Positions 1 through 7,858 of a stretch of DNA of 64,000 nucleotides are shown piece by piece. A program made the translations under genes and the position numbers. The notes below the pieces were generated by a model that had not been told where the DNA came from, made no database searches, and worked only from the letters and a program-made list of their open reading frames with translations. This stretch comes from an uncultured Flavobacteriales bacterium (GTDB taxonomy: Bacteria > Bacteroidota > Bacteroidia > Flavobacteriales_G > Salibacteraceae), in contig CAJXNO010000014.1 in the NCBI GenBank assembly GCA_913057205.1, positions 1-64,000 on the forward strand, in the 5' to 3' direction. Position 1 is the first letter of the stretch. Each line of letters opens with the position of its first letter.

Positions 1-215
1 GCGTAGGTTCCACCCACATCTTCGTACTTCAATACCCCCGAAGAGGGATTGTTCGCATTAGAAAAAGGATTGCTGAATCCAGCATCCACATTGCAATCGT
101 CGCCCACCCACTCGGCGATGGTACCGTTGCCTTCAAAGTCGTCTTCAATGGTTTGGGCTTGCATCCATGCAGCACAAAAAATGATCAGGGCAGAGAGGAA
201 GTAGTGTTTCGTCAT
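1..215 (-). CDS. Secreted protein, N-terminal fragment
   Basis: Only the first 71 codons lie in the window; the gene runs off the left edge. The ATG at 213-215 opens a frame starting MTKHYFLSALIIFCAAW, a clear Sec signal peptide with likely cleavage after MQAQ. The mature start (TIEDDFEGNGTIAEWVGDD) is typical of exported Bacteroidota proteins that carry a carbohydrate-binding or jellyroll domain after the signal peptide. That identification is inference, because the diagnostic C-terminus is missing. A T9SS cargo protein is the most likely class. Confidence 0.6.
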   Translation of the reverse strand, partial: MTKHYFLSALIIFCAAWMQAQTIEDDFEGNGTIAEWVGDDCNVDAGFSNPFSNANNPSSGVLKYEDVGGTY

Positions 216-385
216 TTCCCGAAGATATGGTAAAAAATACAAAAAGCTTGAGGGTGACGGATATTTGGTAGAGTACAGAGTAGTTAGTACAGAGTACTTA
301 GTAGGTTTGCTCCTAGCTCCTAGCTCCTAGCTCCTAGCTCCTAGCTCCTAGCTCCTAGCTCCTGCTGACAGCTGATAGCTGACAA
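216..385. repeat. Spacer with 7-bp tandem repeat
   Basis: This spacer has no gene. From 271 it holds near-repeats of TAGTACAGAGTA. From 311 to 359 there are seven perfect copies of TCCTAGC, then a degenerate eighth. At 364-383 follows CTGACAGCTGATAGCTGAC, a member of the AGCTG(T/A)CAGC low-complexity family that recurs in spacers across the window (about 14.77, 50.79, 54.11 and 63.72 kb). It separates the divergently read left-edge gene from the 3' end of the ABC1 kinase gene. Confidence 0.8.
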
Positions 386-1711
386 TCAAGCGCTCTTCCT
401 CAACACCTCCCTTGGAAACACATTGCTTGTATCGATCTCGGCGTCTAACTGGTTCAGCAGTTGGTAGAGTCCGAAGAAGGTACGGTTGAAGTAGATGAAA
501 TGCTTGGAGCCTTGGGCGCTCAAGCCACGGAGTTCTGAATTCTTGCTCAGGGCTTCTCCGCGCTCGTAGATGGAGGCGAAGAAATCGTCTTGTCCGAAGT
601 CAAAGCGCTCGGAGAACAATGGCTTGCCTACCAGGGTGAACATCTCGCGGAATACGCCCAAGACCAATTCACGCTCTTTTTTCGGTGCGCTATCATCGTA
701 CAGTCCCAACTCGATCAGGGCGTCCATGAACTCCTTGGAGTTGAGGTCTTGTCCGTGCTGCAACAACTTCAGGTAAGACCTGTAGAAATCATCCGGGATC
801 TCCTTGATGCAACCGAAGTCGATCACCCCAAGTTCATCGTGCGGGGTGATAATGAAGTTACCGGGATGTGGATCGGCATGCATGAAGCGCAGCTGGTGGA
901 TTTGGTGTTGGTAGAAATCCCACAAACGCTGACCGATGCTGTTCTTAGCTTCCTGGCTTGGGTTGCTGTCGATCCAGTCTTTTAAGCCCTGTCCTTCAAT
1001 CCACGTCATGGTGATGATGCGCTTGCCGCTGAGCTCGGGTTTAAACTGAGGGAAGACCGTGCCGCTTAGGTGCTGGCATCCTTCAATGATGCGCTCAGCG
1101 CTGCTCAATTCTTGCACATAGTCGGTTTCCTCCAGCAGCTTATGCTCCACTTCATCGATGTAGGGCTGCACTTCCGCTTTGCTGATGCCCAGCATGCGGG
1201 TAGCAAAGGGCGCCACCAAGCGGATATCGCTCTTCAATGAATCCGCCACGCCAGGGTACTGCAGCTTGATGGCGTAGCTTGTGCCGTTGATGCTGCCTTT
1301 GTGCACCTGTCCGATGCTCGCAGCATTGACCGCAGACGTACTGAAGCCTTCAAAGACCTCTTCCGGATATTGACCCACCTCCTTTTTGAAGGTGCGACGA
1401 ATCAGCGGATACGACAAAGGTGTAACCCGGTTTTGGGCTTGTGCGAACTGCTCGGTATAGCTCTTTGGAAGCAACTGCTCGCCGAGGCTTAGCATCTGGG
1501 CCATCTTAAGCGGACCGCCCTTCAACTCACTGAAAGCCTCGTACACATCCTTGGCATTGGCTTCATCCAGGCTGCTGCGATCGGTGTCTTTGCTCACCAA
1601 GCGCTTGGCGTAGTGCTTCATGTAGTTGGCACCCACCTTGGCACCGGTATTGGCCAATTTGCCAGCGCGGGCCAGCTTACTGACCGAGATACGTTTCTGT
1701 TCTTTCTTCAT
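386..1711 (-). CDS. ABC1/AarF (UbiB/ADCK) family atypical kinase
   Basis: A 441-residue atypical protein-kinase-like ATPase of the UbiB/ADCK family, which generally supports isoprenoid quinone or lipid metabolism at membranes. Visible features: a KGGPLKMAQ segment (residues 64-72) matching the family KxGQ region but with A in place of G, the ASIGQVHKG nucleotide loop (131-139), the ATP lysine in AIKLQYPG (147-154), the catalytic HADPHPGN (278-285) and VIDFGC (296-301). An in-frame start lies 23 codons further out, but it overlaps the upstream TetR-like gene and lacks family similarity; MKKEQKR is the better start. The gene lies 13 bases after the TetR-like gene on the same strand, so the two probably form one transcript. 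Natural substrate unknown. Confidence 0.88.
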   Translation of the reverse strand: MKKEQKRISVSKLARAGKLANTGAKVGANYMKHYAKRLVSKDTDRSSLDEANAKDVYEAFSELKGGPLKMAQMLSLGEQLLPKSYTEQFAQAQNRVTPLSYPLIRRTFKKEVGQYPEEVFEGFSTSAVNAASIGQVHKGSINGTSYAIKLQYPGVADSLKSDIRLVAPFATRMLGISKAEVQPYIDEVEHKLLEETDYVQELSSAERIIEGCQHLSGTVFPQFKPELSGKRIITMTWIEGQGLKDWIDSNPSQEAKNSIGQRLWDFYQHQIHQLRFMHADPHPGNFIITPHDELGVIDFGCIKEIPDDFYRSYLKLLQHGQDLNSKEFMDALIELGLYDDSAPKKERELVLGVFREMFTLVGKPLFSERFDFGQDDFFASIYERGEALSKNSELRGLSAQGSKHFIYFNRTFFGLYQLLNQLDAEIDTSNVFPREVLRKSA

Positions 1712-1724
1712 CGTGTTGCCTTCC

Positions 1725-2393
1725 CTAATCCCAGCTGAAAACCGTTTCCTTGCGCGACGCCATGAACTTACCCAGGTCAAACATGCTCATCAGGGTAGAG
1801 GTATCGGTCAAGCGGAAAAGCAAGTCCGTAGACTTTTCAATGAAGGCATCGGTATCTTGTTTGTCGGCGCTCTTGTCTCGGAGGTAGAAATAGATCATGC
1901 CCAGTGCATGGTTGGTTAGGGCCGACTTTTTCGGGTTGATCTTCAATTTCTCAAACTGCTCACTGAAGCGTCCGTCTGAACGCAGCACCTCAAAACTTTG
2001 CTTGTTCAGCACATGCAAGAACTGCTTCACGTAGCTGCCATCTTGCTTCTTGTCCTGCAAGAATTGCTGCAAGAAGATCTCATCTTCACCCACGAGCTCC
2101 ACCAAAACGTAGCAAAAGGTCAAGTGCCGTTCCTTCGGACTCAGCGCTGCGCTGTGTTCATCGGCCAACACCGCATCGTTGGCCCGCTTGAAGTAGAGCA
2201 GCATCGTAGCCACCTCCAATGCCTCCAGGCTATCAAACACCGCCTTGAAATCACCGAAAGCGAAATCTCCAAACGACATGAACTCCTTCAAGTTGGCCGG
2301 ACAAGCGCCGTGGGTGTAAACAAACTGCTTATACAGATCCACAAACTCCAACCGCGGATCTTGGTTCTTTTTCTTGTTGCTCTTCTTTGCCAT
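1725..2393 (-). CDS. TetR-like protein paired with ABC1 kinase
   Basis: A 222-residue cytoplasmic protein with a Lys-rich start (MAKKSNKKKNQD). The layout resembles Bacteroidota TetR-like proteins whose N-terminal helix-turn-helix is poorly conserved (residues about 15-60, around YTHGACPANLKEFMSFGDF), followed by an all-helical C-terminal domain. No transmembrane segment is seen. It precedes the ABC1 kinase gene on the same strand with a 13-base gap, a pairing I recall from other Bacteroidota. A role as regulator of, or partner for, the kinase is inferred from that. The degenerate DNA-binding region means it may not bind DNA at all. Confidence 0.6.
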   Translation of the reverse strand: MAKKSNKKKNQDPRLEFVDLYKQFVYTHGACPANLKEFMSFGDFAFGDFKAVFDSLEALEVATMLLYFKRANDAVLADEHSAALSPKERHLTFCYVLVELVGEDEIFLQQFLQDKKQDGSYVKQFLHVLNKQSFEVLRSDGRFSEQFEKLKINPKKSALTNHALGMIYFYLRDKSADKQDTDAFIEKSTDLLFRLTDTSTLMSMFDLGKFMASRKETVFSWD

Positions 2394-2433
2394 GATTACT
2401 AATCTAGAAGTAGAACAGGCGTGGCGGGAGAAG

Positions 2434-2640
2434 GTTGTGTCATTTCGAGTGATCTGATCGGCTGAGTGCTTTCATATTGCGAGGGCCATTGATCGTTTCA
2501 AGAAAGACAGCGGAGTACGATGCTCGAAAAACGCACAACGCACAACGGTAGCTGTCATGCTGACTTGTACGCCTTTGGAGTAGGTTTTTTCGCCTTCAGC
2601 GAAAAAAGTCTCGAAGCAAGACAGCGGAATCCATTCTTGA
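2434..2640 (-). repeat. Dispersed hairpin repeat, inverted orientation
   Basis: The spacer 2394-2722 has no credible gene. Positions 2548-2640 are close to the reverse complement of 54290-54375: shared flanks GTAGCTGTCATGCTGACTTG and AGTCTCGAAGC, and two hairpins in the same places. The hairpins are TACGCC-ttt-GGAGTA (2568-2582) and TTTTTTCGC-cttca-GCGAAAAAA (2585-2607). A more diverged TTTCGAGTG...GACAGCGG half lies at 2440-2520. The element is inverted relative to the copy at 4.06-4.31 kb, so the HNH nuclease gene sits between inverted copies. Confidence 0.75.
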
Positions 2641-2722
2641 TTATCACTAGATGTGCGACTCAGGCGGTTTTCGTTCTGACGTTGTGTTTTGCTTTGGAGG
2701 TTAGAAGGGTAAGTGTGAACCC

Positions 2723-3670
2723 TTAGAACCTGAATTCATTTCTGTGCCATTCTAGTAATTCCTGTGAAGGAGCTAAGCGTGGATCAATCGGTAGCTTTAA
2801 TGGTTGCCTGATGAACTGACTTAGCGCATAAGTTGAATTTCTGTCTTCATCGAAAACGCTATCTGCGATTAACACTCGGTAATCTGATGAAATAGAGATT
2901 AATCCTCTGTCAAATGCCCGGTGTAGAGTAGGGGTCAAGCATATCCCGTTTTGAATGGTGTCATTATGAGCAATGTGCCACGGTTGAATGTGACATGCAT
3001 CAACCATGCTTACACTTGTTTTGGCACTTACTCGTAGACCACTTATTGCACATTGATAGCCATAAACCCTTGGTACTTGTACCTTAAAAACAGATGATCT
3101 GGTTTCGTATTGTATCTCAGACTCTGCGGCAGACTTCTTCTTACCAAGGAACTCATCTTCGATATCGGTTAGGTATGCCTTACGGTCATTTATGAGTTTA
3201 TGCTGATCAAAAGTTCGGTTAGGGAAGAATTCGTCAAGGAGTTTCTGTTTGACGATTCTTCTTGTAGCTGAGTTCATGAAGAGCTCAAAAACAGAGCTAT
3301 TTAAGTAGGCAAAGGCTACAACTGAATCCAATGCATGCAGGCTCTTTGGAGAATAAGAGCTTGTTAGAACATCACCAAGACCTCCTTCTGATTGAATGTG
3401 CCAAAAAGGGTCCTTCTCAGTGCTGAGGTGGTAGAATGGAAGATAAAGTCTAGGTTGCCAATGCGGTTCAGGTACAAGTGCCGCCCAAATCTTCTCAAAA
3501 GTAGCGACTAGTTCAGGGGTTATGTGTATTCGGTTCTCCGCTAAGATACCTTCTTCGAATAGTTGTATTACCGCGAGCAGAAGGATGGGCTTATGTGGTG
3601 CTTTCTCACCTCGGTGCTTTCTAGAAGGTGCTCTCTTGAGCTTTAGAAGACGTTTGATCACTCTATCCAT
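2723..3670 (-). CDS. HNH endonuclease, phosphorothioate-sensing (SBD-HNH) type
   Basis: A 315-residue protein in two parts. Residues 20-130 match the sulfur-binding-domain type N-terminus of modification-dependent nucleases such as ScoMcrA: HKPILLLAVIQLFEEG (26-41) and PFYHLSTEKDPFWHI (78-92). Residues 200-265 are an HNH domain: CAISG (207-211), DACHIQPWHI (224-233) and NGICLTPTLHRAFDRGL (241-257). Proteins with this build are type IV restriction enzymes that cut DNA bearing phosphorothioate or methylated bases. No modification genes adjoin it, as expected for type IV. The gene looks more A+T-rich than its neighbours and sits between repeat-rich spacers, suggesting acquisition. A -7 box (TACTTTTG) lies 26 bases upstream. 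Sulfur recognition is inferred from the domain match. Confidence 0.75.
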   Translation of the reverse strand: MDRVIKRLLKLKRAPSRKHRGEKAPHKPILLLAVIQLFEEGILAENRIHITPELVATFEKIWAALVPEPHWQPRLYLPFYHLSTEKDPFWHIQSEGGLGDVLTSSYSPKSLHALDSVVAFAYLNSSVFELFMNSATRRIVKQKLLDEFFPNRTFDQHKLINDRKAYLTDIEDEFLGKKKSAAESEIQYETRSSVFKVQVPRVYGYQCAISGLRVSAKTSVSMVDACHIQPWHIAHNDTIQNGICLTPTLHRAFDRGLISISSDYRVLIADSVFDEDRNSTYALSQFIRQPLKLPIDPRLAPSQELLEWHRNEFRF

Positions 3671-3696
3671 ATCTCAGATATCATCGCGTTGCCTTT

Positions 3697-3704
3697 CAAA
3701 AGTA
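3697..3704 (-). promoter_or_regulatory. -7 box of HNH nuclease gene
   Basis: TACTTTTG on the minus strand fits the Bacteroidota -7 consensus TAnnTTTG and would place the transcript start about 20 bases before the HNH gene ATG at 3670. No good -33 TTTG is visible at the usual distance. Confidence 0.4.
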
Positions 3705-4059
3705 GCCCTAAGGGATCAAGTTTTTGTAATAGTGTCCAGGAGTATTTCAAACAGTTTAGGCTTAAGGCTTGCGGATATGTATTCGAGAACCATACGGTAC
3801 GATAAAACTACCCCTCCACCCCTGAGAAGCCAAGGGCTTCCCAACCACTTGAGCCGTACAGCTAGGACAAGGACGGAGTGCTAACAGCCAGCGGCGTTTG
3901 CATAACGCGTTGTGTCAAGTTCTACATATGCTAAAGGAACCCACCCCTCGTTCCCCTCCCAAGAGGGGAAGGTGGATTTGTTGGTTTTTATTTCTAGTCC
4001 TGAAGCTTTAAAAAGTCTAATGTCTAACGTCTAGCTTCTAATGTCTATCATCAATCCCC
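3705..4059. other. Gene-free spacer with G/C-run repeats
   Basis: No plausible gene is seen. The stretch holds CCCCTCC...AGAGGGGA-type inverted sequence (about 3950-3973, related to 8686-8705) and a GAAGCCAAGGGCTTCC hairpin (about 3820-3840). It also has a run of near-repeats of TCTAATGTCTAACGTCTAG (4013-4045), the start of the low-complexity family that continues into the composite element after 4060. Confidence 0.5.
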
Positions 4060-4310
4060 TCCCGCTGTCGTGCTTCGAGACTCCGTTCACCTCCGGCGAA
4101 CGAACCTCAGCATGACAGCTACAACTACGGTATCAGAAGCTAGAAGCTAGAAGCCAGCAGCCAGTTCTAAGTTGTCAACCATTTTGACAGTCCTTTGTCT
4201 TTCGTCCTTCATCTTTTACTCATGCCATGATGTTTTTCAGCGGTATTCGTGCTTGCCCGCCTCAAGCGGGCAGGTGTCTTTTGTCTTTGGTCTTTTCTCT
4301 TTTGTCTAGA
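4060..4310 (+). repeat. Composite dispersed repeat, copy 1
   Basis: About 250 bp matched in the same order by 54295-54583. The parts are: TGCTTCGAGACT, a variable hairpin (CGTTCaCC-tcc-GGcGAACG, 4084-4102), CTCAGCATGACAGCTAC, an AGAAGCTAGAAGC run, GT(T/G)(A/G)TCAACCATTTT, TTTTACTCAT(G/A)CCATG, CAGCGGTATTCGTGCTTG, a second hairpin, and a GTCTTTTGTCTTT run. The second hairpin is TGCCCGC/GCGGGCA (4254-4272); in the other copy it is TGTCCGCC/GGCGGACA, a compensated C:G to T:A change. No reading frame spans it. Confidence 0.78.
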
Positions 4311-4345
4311 CAAAAAAATCCCCAGAAGCCGAAGCTCCCGGGGAT
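4311..4345 (-). terminator. Rho-independent terminator after RRM gene
   Basis: On the minus strand a fully paired 12-bp stem (ATCCCCGGGAGC with GCTTCTGGGGAT, including G-T pairs) closes a TTCG tetraloop and runs into seven T. It lies 31 bases after the RRM gene and ends the helicase-RRM transcription unit. Confidence 0.85.
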
Positions 4346-4375
4346 GCTGTTGGTGGGATGATATCTGTACAGGAC

Positions 4376-4621
4376 CTATCGGCGGTCTTCTGCTTCTTTT
4401 ACTACGATGTTTCTACCGCGTAATTCCATGCCGTCTGCCTCGTGGATGGCACTCATGGCCTCCTCTTGGTTGGGCATTTCTACAAATCCGAATCCACGTG
4501 ATTGACCGGTATCGCGATCGTTGATCACGTTAGCGGCGTTCACAGTTCCAAAGTCTTCAAATACGGTGCGCAAGGCATCGCTGGTTACCCCGTAATCGAG
4601 GCGTGCTACAAATAGTTTCAT
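4376..4621 (-). CDS. Small single-RRM RNA-binding protein
   Basis: An 81-residue protein that is a single RNA recognition motif and little else. RNP2 is LFVARL (3-8) and RNP1 is RGFGFVEM (42-49), with the aromatic residues that stack on RNA bases in place. It ends in an acidic/basic tail (VKEAEDRR). Small RRM proteins of this kind in Bacteroidota and cyanobacteria bind mRNA and are often cold-induced. It follows the DEAD-box helicase by 62 bases on the same strand and is closed by a strong terminator. A shared role in RNA remodelling, perhaps in the cold, is inferred. Confidence 0.9.
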   Translation of the reverse strand: MKLFVARLDYGVTSDALRTVFEDFGTVNAANVINDRDTGQSRGFGFVEMPNQEEAMSAIHEADGMELRGRNIVVKEAEDRR

Positions 4622-4683
4622 ACTTAAAAATTGATCAGCGCGGGTTGATTGTTTTATCCCTTGCTGCGGTTATGGGTGGTTGA

Positions 4684-5928
4684 TTATTTATTCTGATTTC
4701 TGGTGACGAAGGTGAGCGCTCGACCGGTCTTGCCTGCCCGTCCAGATCGTCCGATCCGGTGGATGTAGGTGTCAAAGGTCATCGGCATCTGGTAGTTGAT
4801 CACCAAGGCGATGTTGTCTACGTCAATGCCCCGTGCTGCTACATCGGTAGCTACCAATACGTTCACTCTGCCGTCTTTAAAGGCTTTCAGCGCGGTTTGA
4901 CGCGCATTCTGGCTCTTGTTGCCATGGATCTCCTCGGCTTGGATGCCGGCTTGATTGAGCTTCTTGGCCAGTTTCTTTACGCCGTGCTTGGTCTCTTCAA
5001 AAAGCAGGATCTTGGCGTCGTCGCCTTCTGCCTCGATGAGCGCCTTCAGCATATCCATCTTGTCTTCTCCTTCGCCTACCTCGATGATGTCTTGATCGAT
5101 GTTCTCACTGCTGGCCTGGCCACTGCTCACTTTTACGGTGACGTGATCGGTCAACAGTTCGTTGATCAAGGCTTCTTGGTTGCGCTCCAATGTGGCAGAG
5201 AAGAGCATCGTGTGCTGGCGAACTTGCATGCCGCGAACAATGCGCTTTACGTCGTTCACAAAGCCCATGTCGAGCATGCGATCGAACTCATCCAGCACCA
5301 AGGCGTGGACCTTTCTAAGGTCGATGGCCTTGCGCTGCACCAAGTCGAGCAACCTGCCGGGTGTGGCGATGATCACGTGACTGGAACGGTTGAGGGTTTG
5401 GAGGTCTTTGTTGATGTTGGTACCGCCAATGAAGCACGCACTGTAGAGCCCTAAGCCCTTGGTCATGCTCTTGAATTCTTCTTCAACCTGGTTGGCCAAC
5501 TCGCGTGTAGGTACCAATACCAAGGCGTAGTTCTTTTGGTTTTGCTTCAACAACTGCTCGATGATCGGGATCAAGAAGGCAGCGGTCTTACCGGTGCCGG
5601 TTTGGGCGATGCCAAGCAGGTCGCGCTGATTGAGCAAGCTCATCAGGGTCTTGTCTTGGATCTCGGTCGGACGCTCATAGCCTTTGTTCAAAAGGCGTTG
5701 CTTGAGTTTATCGCTGATGGGTAGCTCCGCGATGCTGTGCTTTGATTCATAGCTTTTCACCTCCTGAACGGTGGCGCTTTGTACCAATCTTCCGGGATCG
5801 ATGTTGCTTGTGCGTTTCTTGTTGCGACCTCGGTTGTTGTTTTGAGGCCTGCGTTTAGCGCCGGGTTTCGACGCCTTGTGGAATCCGCCGCTGCTTTTGC
5901 GACGTCTGGGATGTTTTGTTGTTTGCAT
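4684..5928 (-). CDS. DEAD-box RNA helicase (RhlE-like)
   Basis: A 414-residue ATP-dependent RNA helicase. In order: a basic Gly/Asn/Lys-rich N-tail (1-45), Q-motif RPTEIQ (86-91), Walker A AQTGTGKT (108-115), PTRELA (140-145), ATPGR (188-192), motif II, SAT (244-246) and HRIGRSGRAG near the C-terminus. Motif II reads DEFD (213-216), not DEAD, a variant I recall in Bacteroidota RhlE-like enzymes. Such helicases act in ribosome assembly and mRNA turnover. The mRNA probably starts about 350 bases upstream (see leader), suggesting post-transcriptional control. The RRM gene follows in the same unit. Confidence 0.93.
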   Translation of the reverse strand: MQTTKHPRRRKSSGGFHKASKPGAKRRPQNNNRGRNKKRTSNIDPGRLVQSATVQEVKSYESKHSIAELPISDKLKQRLLNKGYERPTEIQDKTLMSLLNQRDLLGIAQTGTGKTAAFLIPIIEQLLKQNQKNYALVLVPTRELANQVEEEFKSMTKGLGLYSACFIGGTNINKDLQTLNRSSHVIIATPGRLLDLVQRKAIDLRKVHALVLDEFDRMLDMGFVNDVKRIVRGMQVRQHTMLFSATLERNQEALINELLTDHVTVKVSSGQASSENIDQDIIEVGEGEDKMDMLKALIEAEGDDAKILLFEETKHGVKKLAKKLNQAGIQAEEIHGNKSQNARQTALKAFKDGRVNVLVATDVAARGIDVDNIALVINYQMPMTFDTYIHRIGRSGRAGKTGRALTFVTRNQNK

Positions 5929-6287
5929 AGTTTAATGTTGTTGATCTGGGCGCGTTGCGGTGGTATGCCTGGAAGCCCGGAGTGTTTTTTCTGTGATGGA
6001 AGTACGGTCTGTGTTGACCCTGCTTCGAAGTGTTGAACCACGACCGATGCATCGATGCGCAGGAATGCTGCGTTGCGGTTAACTGATTTGAAAATGAAAA
6101 GATGTAATTGAGTTTAGCATGAAGTGAATAGCAGCGGTGAGGCGGTTTGATCGTTTGAATGCCTCGAGGCTCTGTTGGCGCGCGATTTCAATTTATCGCC
6201 GCGTCTTAGCCGAATCAAAAAGTGAAGAGAGGGATTACCCGTTTTGGGTTGCTGCCTTGACAAGAAGTCTGCTAAGAATAATACGAT
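5929..6287 (-). promoter_or_regulatory. Long 5' leader of helicase mRNA (proposed)
   Basis: About 355 bases separate a good minus-strand -7 box (6288-6296) from the helicase ATG. Small frames here are short and unlike known proteins. Long structured leaders are typical of cold-shock helicase and csp mRNAs. That this leader is regulatory is inference. The rest of the spacer, 6319-6420, shows nothing further. Confidence 0.4.
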
Positions 6288-6318
6288 GCAAAGGTAGAGC
6301 AATTACCTACGCCACTAA
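6288..6318 (-). promoter_or_regulatory. Promoter upstream of helicase leader
   Basis: On the minus strand TACCTTTG (6289-6296) is an exact TAnnTTTG -7 box. TTAG sits 22 bases upstream, start to start, where TTTG is expected. Confidence 0.5.
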
Positions 6319-6420
6319 CGGATAAGGCCGAAACATGCGTTAAGTCATGTTATTGATCCATGCAGCTCTGAGCCGGAAAAACGAAGGCAGCCTTAGTGCT
6401 GCATCATTTGTTGGATGATG

Positions 6421-6876
6421 CTATGCGATGGAAAGTAGCGTGAAAATATTTCCATTCACTTCGATGGAATCTCCGGTTTTCTTATCGATGCATTGCTTTC
6501 CGAGTGGGCTTTGAATCGAAATACCGGTGATGAATTGACCCTTCACCTGCAAGCGTCCAAAGGCCGCACCGATCAGAAATACGCCACGATCGGTAGTAAT
6601 GATCGAGCCGCTGGATACTTTCTCAGCGGATGTAGGCTGTTTAGTCAGTTGCTCCACTTCATGCAGCAGCCGGCGTTCATGATCCAGTCGCTTGCTCAAG
6701 TTCTCCATCTCCATGTGAACCATCGCACGTTCGGTATCGTGCTTGTCGCCTGCCGTGCTTTTGCTGTTATCGGCATTTCCCGCCTGCAGGGCCTGCAATT
6801 CATCCAGGCTCGCTTGGATGCGCTCCTTCAGCTGTGATGCAACCACATTCAGGATGGCTGTTCGATCGATGCTCAT
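6421..6876 (-). CDS. GreA/GreB-family elongation factor-like protein
   Basis: A 151-residue protein with a helical N-terminal half and a small beta C-terminal half. [20 protein letters not shown] (39-58) lies in the coiled-coil part. [18 protein letters not shown] and [10 protein letters not shown] form a GreA/GreB C-terminal (FKBP-like) domain. True Gre factors rescue backtracked RNA polymerase by inserting an acidic-tipped coiled coil. This shorter Bacteroidota form is often mislabelled as 3-oxoacyl-ACP synthase. The start overlaps the stop of the pseudouridine synthase gene (ATGA, 6873-6876), so translation is probably coupled. Polymerase binding is inferred from family. Confidence 0.75.
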   Translation of the reverse strand: MSIDRTAILNVVASQLKERIQASLDELQALQAGNADNSKSTAGDKHDTERAMVHMEMENLSKRLDHERRLLHEVEQLTKQPTSAEKVSSGSIITTDRGVFLIGAAFGRLQVKGQFITGISIQSPLGKQCIDKKTGDSIEVNGNIFTLLSIA

Positions 6877-7784
6877 CGCCTGCGTCCGCGGTTGCTTTTG
6901 TTGCGCCCACCCGCTTTGCCGCCTTTACTGTTGGCACTACGCGGACCACCACCGGGCTTTCCACCTCGTGCAGCGTGACCAGGTTTCTTCAACTTGCCTT
7001 TGGGTTTCGGTCCGCCCGTTGGGTTTGACTTGTTCGGCGCTTTGCTTTTGCTGCTGCTCTGTTGGGTTTTAGATGACTTGGCCAAGAGCTGCTCCATGGT
7101 AGCCAGTTCTTGATCGGTGAACGGACGCCAATCGCCAGGAGGAAGGTCGAGGTTGAGGTGCATGATGCGGGTACGCTTGAGCTTTTGCACTTCGTAGCCG
7201 AAGTACTCGCACATCCTGCGGATCTGTCGGTTCAAACCTTGTTGTAAGGTGATGCGGAAGATGAAGGGAGCCACCTGCTCCACCTTACATTTCTTGGTCA
7301 CCTGACCAAGGATGGGCACACCATGCCCCATGTCGTGCACGAACTTCTCCGTAACGGGCTTGTCTACCGTTACTTCATACACCTTGTCGTGCTGGTTGCC
7401 GGCTCGGAGGATCTTGTTGACCACATCGCCATCGTTGGTGAGGATGAGCAAGCCCTCGCTGTCTTTGTCTAACCGACCCACCGGAAAGATGCGTTCCGGG
7501 TAGTTCACGAAGTTGATCACGTTATCCGGTTCGCTTGAATCCGTAGTGGTCACGATGCCCGTTGGTTTATTGAACAACAGGTAGACCGGCTCCACGGCGT
7601 TGTTTTCCACTTCATGGCCATTCACCCGCACCTTGTCGCGCGGTTTCACCCGTTGACCCGTAGTGGGCACCTTGCCATTGATGGTCACCTGTCCCAACTC
7701 GATCATCCGGTCTGCCTCTCGCCGGGAGCAGATGCCAGCTTCGCTGAGGAACTTGTTGATGCGTTTTCCCGATGCTTCGCTCAT
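6873..7784 (-). CDS. RluF-like pseudouridine synthase (23S rRNA)
   Basis: A 303-residue enzyme of the RluB/E/F/RsuA group. An S4 RNA-binding domain ([20 protein letters not shown], residues 7-26) is followed by the synthase domain with the catalytic-Asp motif [17 protein letters not shown] (about 100-116) and [14 protein letters not shown] near 185. A 65-residue Lys/Gly/Arg-rich tail ends [12 protein letters not shown], likely a disordered rRNA-binding extension common in Bacteroidota. The closest well-known function is RluF, which modifies 23S U2604, but target choice within the family cannot be read from sequence. It is coupled to the downstream GreA/B-like gene. Confidence 0.88.
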   Translation of the reverse strand: MSEASGKRINKFLSEAGICSRREADRMIELGQVTINGKVPTTGQRVKPRDKVRVNGHEVENNAVEPVYLLFNKPTGIVTTTDSSEPDNVINFVNYPERIFPVGRLDKDSEGLLILTNDGDVVNKILRAGNQHDKVYEVTVDKPVTEKFVHDMGHGVPILGQVTKKCKVEQVAPFIFRITLQQGLNRQIRRMCEYFGYEVQKLKRTRIMHLNLDLPPGDWRPFTDQELATMEQLLAKSSKTQQSSSKSKAPNKSNPTGGPKPKGKLKKPGHAARGGKPGGGPRSANSKGGKAGGRNKSNRGRRR

Positions 7785-7858
7785 GCGATGAAAGTAGTAA
7801 ATGAATACCGAGTCTATTGCATCGGTGCGCTATTGGGTGAACTTATGTGTCGGCCTGA

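Noticed and set aside
1725-1780. Longer start of the ABC1 kinase gene
   Set aside because: It would overlap the end of the TetR-like gene and add Arg/Trp-rich residues not seen in the family; MKKEQKR fits.
4759-5454. Long plus-strand frame opposite the DEAD-box helicase
   Set aside because: It is the antisense shadow of a strongly conserved helicase; the encoded peptide is Val/His-rich and unlike any protein. Similar antisense frames opposite the T9SS, pyk, ispG and era genes were dropped for the same reason.
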